Shown here: positions 5,719-8,310 of the stretch, one piece after another | Position numbering within the stretch: position 1 is the stretch's first letter | Layout of the letters: each line of letters opens with the position of its first letter | From: an uncultured Odoribacter sp. | GTDB lineage: Bacteria > Bacteroidota > Bacteroidia > Bacteroidales > Marinifilaceae | Length of the DNA stretch: 8,310 nt | Direction: 5' to 3' | Assembly (NCBI GenBank): GCA_900548135.1 | Contig: URJC01000095.1 | Coordinates: 1 to 8,310, forward strand | Program-made: the position numbers and the translations under genes | Notes under the pieces: model-generated | Seen by the model: only the letters and a program-made list of their open reading frames with translations | What the model was told of the DNA's origin: nothing | Databases searched by the model: none

Positions 5719-8310
5719 ATGAAAAAAAATCGAATCAGCCCGGAATCCCGGTTGTGGATTTTCAGGCGAAAAACGTTTTTAATGATGAAATTTACTCTAC
5801 TTCTTCTTTTTTGCTCTTTGTTTCAGCTCAAGGCAGAGGTATTTTCTCAGCGTAAGGTGAGCGTACAAATGTCGGAAGTGACTTTAGACCGGGTATTTCA
5901 GGAATTAGGCCGTCAGGCGAAGTGTGATTTCCTGTATAATCATAGCTTGGTGAAGCAGAAAGGGAATGTGACGATCTCGGTGGAAGACCGGGAACTCAGT
6001 ATTGGATGAGCTTTTACCTCGTTTGGGCATGGAATATGTACTGGACGAGAATGTGATCATTATCCGGGAGAAATGGGCGTTGCCTCAAAACCAGGATGTT
6101 GAAGTACGTGGAACGGTAAGGGATGAGAAGGGGACTTCCTTGCCGGGAGTGACAGTTGTGATCAAAGGCACCACTTTGGGGACTGCAACCGACGATAAAG
6201 GGGAATTTGTGTTGCGTTTACCCAGGCAGGAGGGGATTACCTTGGTGTTTTCCTATGTCGGCATGAAATTAGAAGAAGTGAAATTTACCGGACAGAAGGA
6301 CATGCAGGTTGTTCTTTATGCAGACGAGCAGGAGATGGAGGAGGTGGTCGTTACCGGTTATCAGGTGCTGGACAAACGAACTCTGACCAGTTCAATTTCT
6401 ACTGTTCGGGCAGACGAATTGGAGAAGATGGGAGTGTTGACCGTCGATCAGATGCTGGAAGGAAAAGCGCCGGGATTACTGATCACGAATATCAGTGCTC
6501 AGCCGGGAGCTGCTCCGAAGGTAAGAGTGCGTTCGGCGGGAACCTTCACGGGGACACGGGAACCCTTGTGGGTTGTGGATGGGATTATATATGAAGATCC
6601 GGTACCGCTATCGGCTGCGGAAATCAACAGTTATGACAATGTCAACCTGATCGGAAATGCGATTACCGGCCTGAATCCTCAGGATATCGAAAGTATCAAT
6701 ATCCTGAAAGATGCTTCGGCAACAGCGATCTACGGTACCCGGGCTGCCAACGGGGTAATTGTGATTACTACCCGCAGAGGTAAATCCGGCACTCCGGTCG
6801 TGTCTTACTCCGGTTCGGTGAATGCCGTTATCCGCCCTCATTATTCCGATTTCAATCTGATGAATTCGAAAGAACGTGTCGATGTGTCCCGTGAAATTTA
6901 TGAACGGGGATTGGGGTATCCCCAAAACAATAATCTTTATACTCCGCTGGGGTACGAAAAAGCTTTGCTGGACTATTGGAAGCATGGAAATTTCTCTGCC
7001 TTTCAAAAAGAGGTGGGACGGCTGGAGCGGTTGAATTACGATTGGTTTGATGAACTTTACCGTGCGGCGGTCAACCATTCGCATTCCGTGAATATTTCCG
7101 GTGGTAGTGATCAGGTGCGTTACTATTTTTCTGTCGGATACGATAATCAGCGGGGAACAGAAAAAGGGGTAAGCCTGGACCGGGTCACTTCGCGTGCTAA
7201 TCTGGATGTCGATTTGAGGAAAAATCTGTTGCTTTCTTTCGGTATGGATGGATCGGTTCAGAAAGCCAAATACAACCACAGTTCTATTCAGGTCTTCGAT
7301 GAGGCTTATAACCGGAGCCGGGCTGTGGAAGCAAGGGATGAAAACGGTGAATTGGTCTATATCGATAAACGTTTGAGCAGTGACCGCCAGGAATTGGGAC
7401 GGTATAATATCCTCAACGAAATGCAGAATTCGGAACGGAAAATAGACAATAAAGCCTATAATTTCAATGTGACCTTGAATTGGGAGTTGGTTAAAGGCAT
7501 CAAACTCAGCAGTCGTTTTGCTTACCGGAATACCACCAATATTACCGAAGAATGGATTAAGGACAATACCTTTTTTATGGCCCAACTGCGGAGTTACGAT
7601 GAGTTCCGGGACGATATCGCTAAGGAAGACCTGCAACAGTATTCTTTGGTGCCTTTCGGGGGAATATTTTCCGGCAGTCAGACTACCCAGGAGTCATTCT
7701 CCGTCCGTAATCAATTGAACTTATTGAAAATAATCAATGAAAAGCATGTCTTTAACCTGAATATCACTCAGGAAGCAAGCTCTACGAAGTATAAAGGGGT
7801 GACCGGATGGCAATCTCCGGGATACAACCATGACGGTGGGCGTAAATTTATCCCGTTACCTGCTTTGAGTCAGTATGGTAATTTTGATCTGAGTGATTAC
7901 ACCTATCAGGCTGTTTTGAAATGGTTTACCGAGGGAGGCGCGAATGGCTACTCGGTATATCCTACTGTGACGGATAATTTGAAGAATATGCTTTCCTGGA
8001 TGGGTATTTTTACCTATTCTTATGACGATCGTTATATCGCTAATTTCAATATCCGGAGTGATGGATCGAATACATTCGGACAATATGAGCGTTATAAATT
8101 CAAACCCTCCTGGTCGGCTTCTGTACGTTGGAATATACATAAAGAAAATTTCCTGAATCCGGTAGAAAAGATAAACGAATTGGCCCTCCGGGGATCTTAC
8201 GGTTTCCGGGGAACTTCTCCGGCGACAAGTCCTTACCTTACCTTAAAAAATTATGGCCGTAACGATGCCGTATATATGCCGGAAAATACATCGGAATTGG
8301 CAGAGGTCCC
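5719..8310 (+). pseudogene. STN-domain SusC/RagA-type TonB-dependent receptor, frameshifted, 3' end outside window
   Basis: An outer-membrane uptake and signalling receptor split over two frames. Frame 1 (5719-6009, 96 residues): a long signal peptide (MKKNRISPESRLWIFRRKTF, then MKFTLLLLFCSLFQLKA) and STN from about residue 47 (VSVQMSEVTLDRVFQEL), ending in a premature TGA. Frame 2, from about 5999 to the window end with no stop, has the end of STN (VLDELLPRLGMEYVLDENVI), a carboxypeptidase-like domain from about 6101 (VRGTVRDEKG), EEVVVTGY near 6345, the plug (PLWVVDGIIYED; IESINILKDASATAIYGTRA) to about 6790, and part of the beta-barrel. About 860 residues of a usual 1,000-1,200 are present. 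STN receptors pair with FecR/FecI systems and usually precede a SusD-like gene, expected beyond the window. Both halves look undamaged apart from the shift. An automatic caller would probably report two genes, the second from TTG 6002 or ATG 6029 without a signal peptide. Confidence 0.85.
5995..6010 (+). other. Frameshift site within the STN domain
   Basis: Frame 1 reads ...EDREL then S-I-G-stop (TGA at 6007-6009), while frame 2 reads S-V-L-D-E-L-L across 5996-6016. The family expects a pattern like 'v-t-l-n-l-k-d-v-s-L-e-e-a-L-d-a-l-L' here. VTISVEDREL matches its first ten positions and VLDELL its last six, with two residues and five bases missing between CTC (5995-5997) and GTA (5999-6001). 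A single extra G at 6004-6005 would also restore the frame (SIDELL), but would leave the domain two residues short. Confidence 0.75.

Noticed and set aside
5998..6010. Programmed +1 frameshifting at the TGA, as in release factor 2
   Set aside because: The context GGA-TGA-G lacks the CUU-UGA-C type slip site and I see no upstream Shine-Dalgarno-like stimulator. The STN alignment points to missing bases rather than to recoding.
6608..7636. Long antisense open frame of 342 codons on the - strand
   Set aside because: It lies wholly inside the plug/barrel coding region of the receptor, shows no recognisable domain, and its sequence is what the complement of receptor codons gives.
7518..8140. Short frames at 7518-7718 (+) and 7856-8140 (-)
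   Set aside because: Both lie inside the receptor barrel coding sequence and have no recognisable domain.
1..8310. CRISPR array, tRNA/rRNA gene, insertion sequence or transposase
   Set aside because: No regularly spaced repeats, no cloverleaf or rRNA-like segment, and no transposase-like frame or terminal inverted repeats were seen; the four gaps between genes are each 215 bases or shorter.

Overview
The window looks like a chromosomal segment of a Bacteroidota bacterium, most likely order Bacteroidales. The evidence is a SusC/RagA-type TonB-dependent receptor with an N-terminal STN domain, a FecI-like ECF sigma factor and a FecR anti-sigma with the Bacteroidetes-style C-terminal domain, lipoprotein-type LptC, and candidate promoters of the TTTG/TAnnTTTG kind. 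The receptor and FecR style recall Odoribacteraceae-like gut anaerobes, but that is only an impression.

Left part (1-3428, all + strand, AT-richer). It begins with the last 46 codons of a type III pantothenate kinase (coaX). After a 124-base gap with a candidate promoter comes a three-gene envelope cluster: a secreted TPR protein (266-1588), the LPS-export lipoprotein lptC (1600-2175), and a CNNM/CBS/CorC-type membrane protein starting at 2175. Spacings are 11 bases and then a 1-base overlap (TGATG). The cluster ends in a strong hairpin with A and T tracts (3479-3517), placed to terminate transcription from both sides.

Right part (about 3600-8310, visibly richer in G+C). This is a cell-surface signalling and uptake module. 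An ECF sigma factor (- strand, 3607-4188) is divergent from a FecR anti-sigma (+ strand, 4404-5594) across a 215-base regulatory gap. Downstream of fecR, after a weak hairpin and a 124-base gap with three GAATAC/GTATTC elements, lies an STN-SusC receptor gene (5719 to the window end). In the known trans-envelope scheme, substrate binding at the receptor is relayed by its periplasmic STN domain to FecR, which releases or activates the sigma factor, which then transcribes the receptor operon.

The main anomaly is that the receptor is frameshifted inside the STN domain. Frame 1 carries the signal peptide and most of STN, then stops at 6007-6009. Frame 2 carries the end of STN, the carboxypeptidase-like domain, the plug and the barrel, and stays open to the window edge. 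Alignment to the expected STN ending suggests a 5-base deletion between 5997 and 5999 rather than a 1-base insertion. Either a recent mutation has disconnected the receptor from its intact sigma/anti-sigma pair, or there is a sequence error. Apart from this lesion, the window is a conventional Bacteroidota locus; I see no new type of system.
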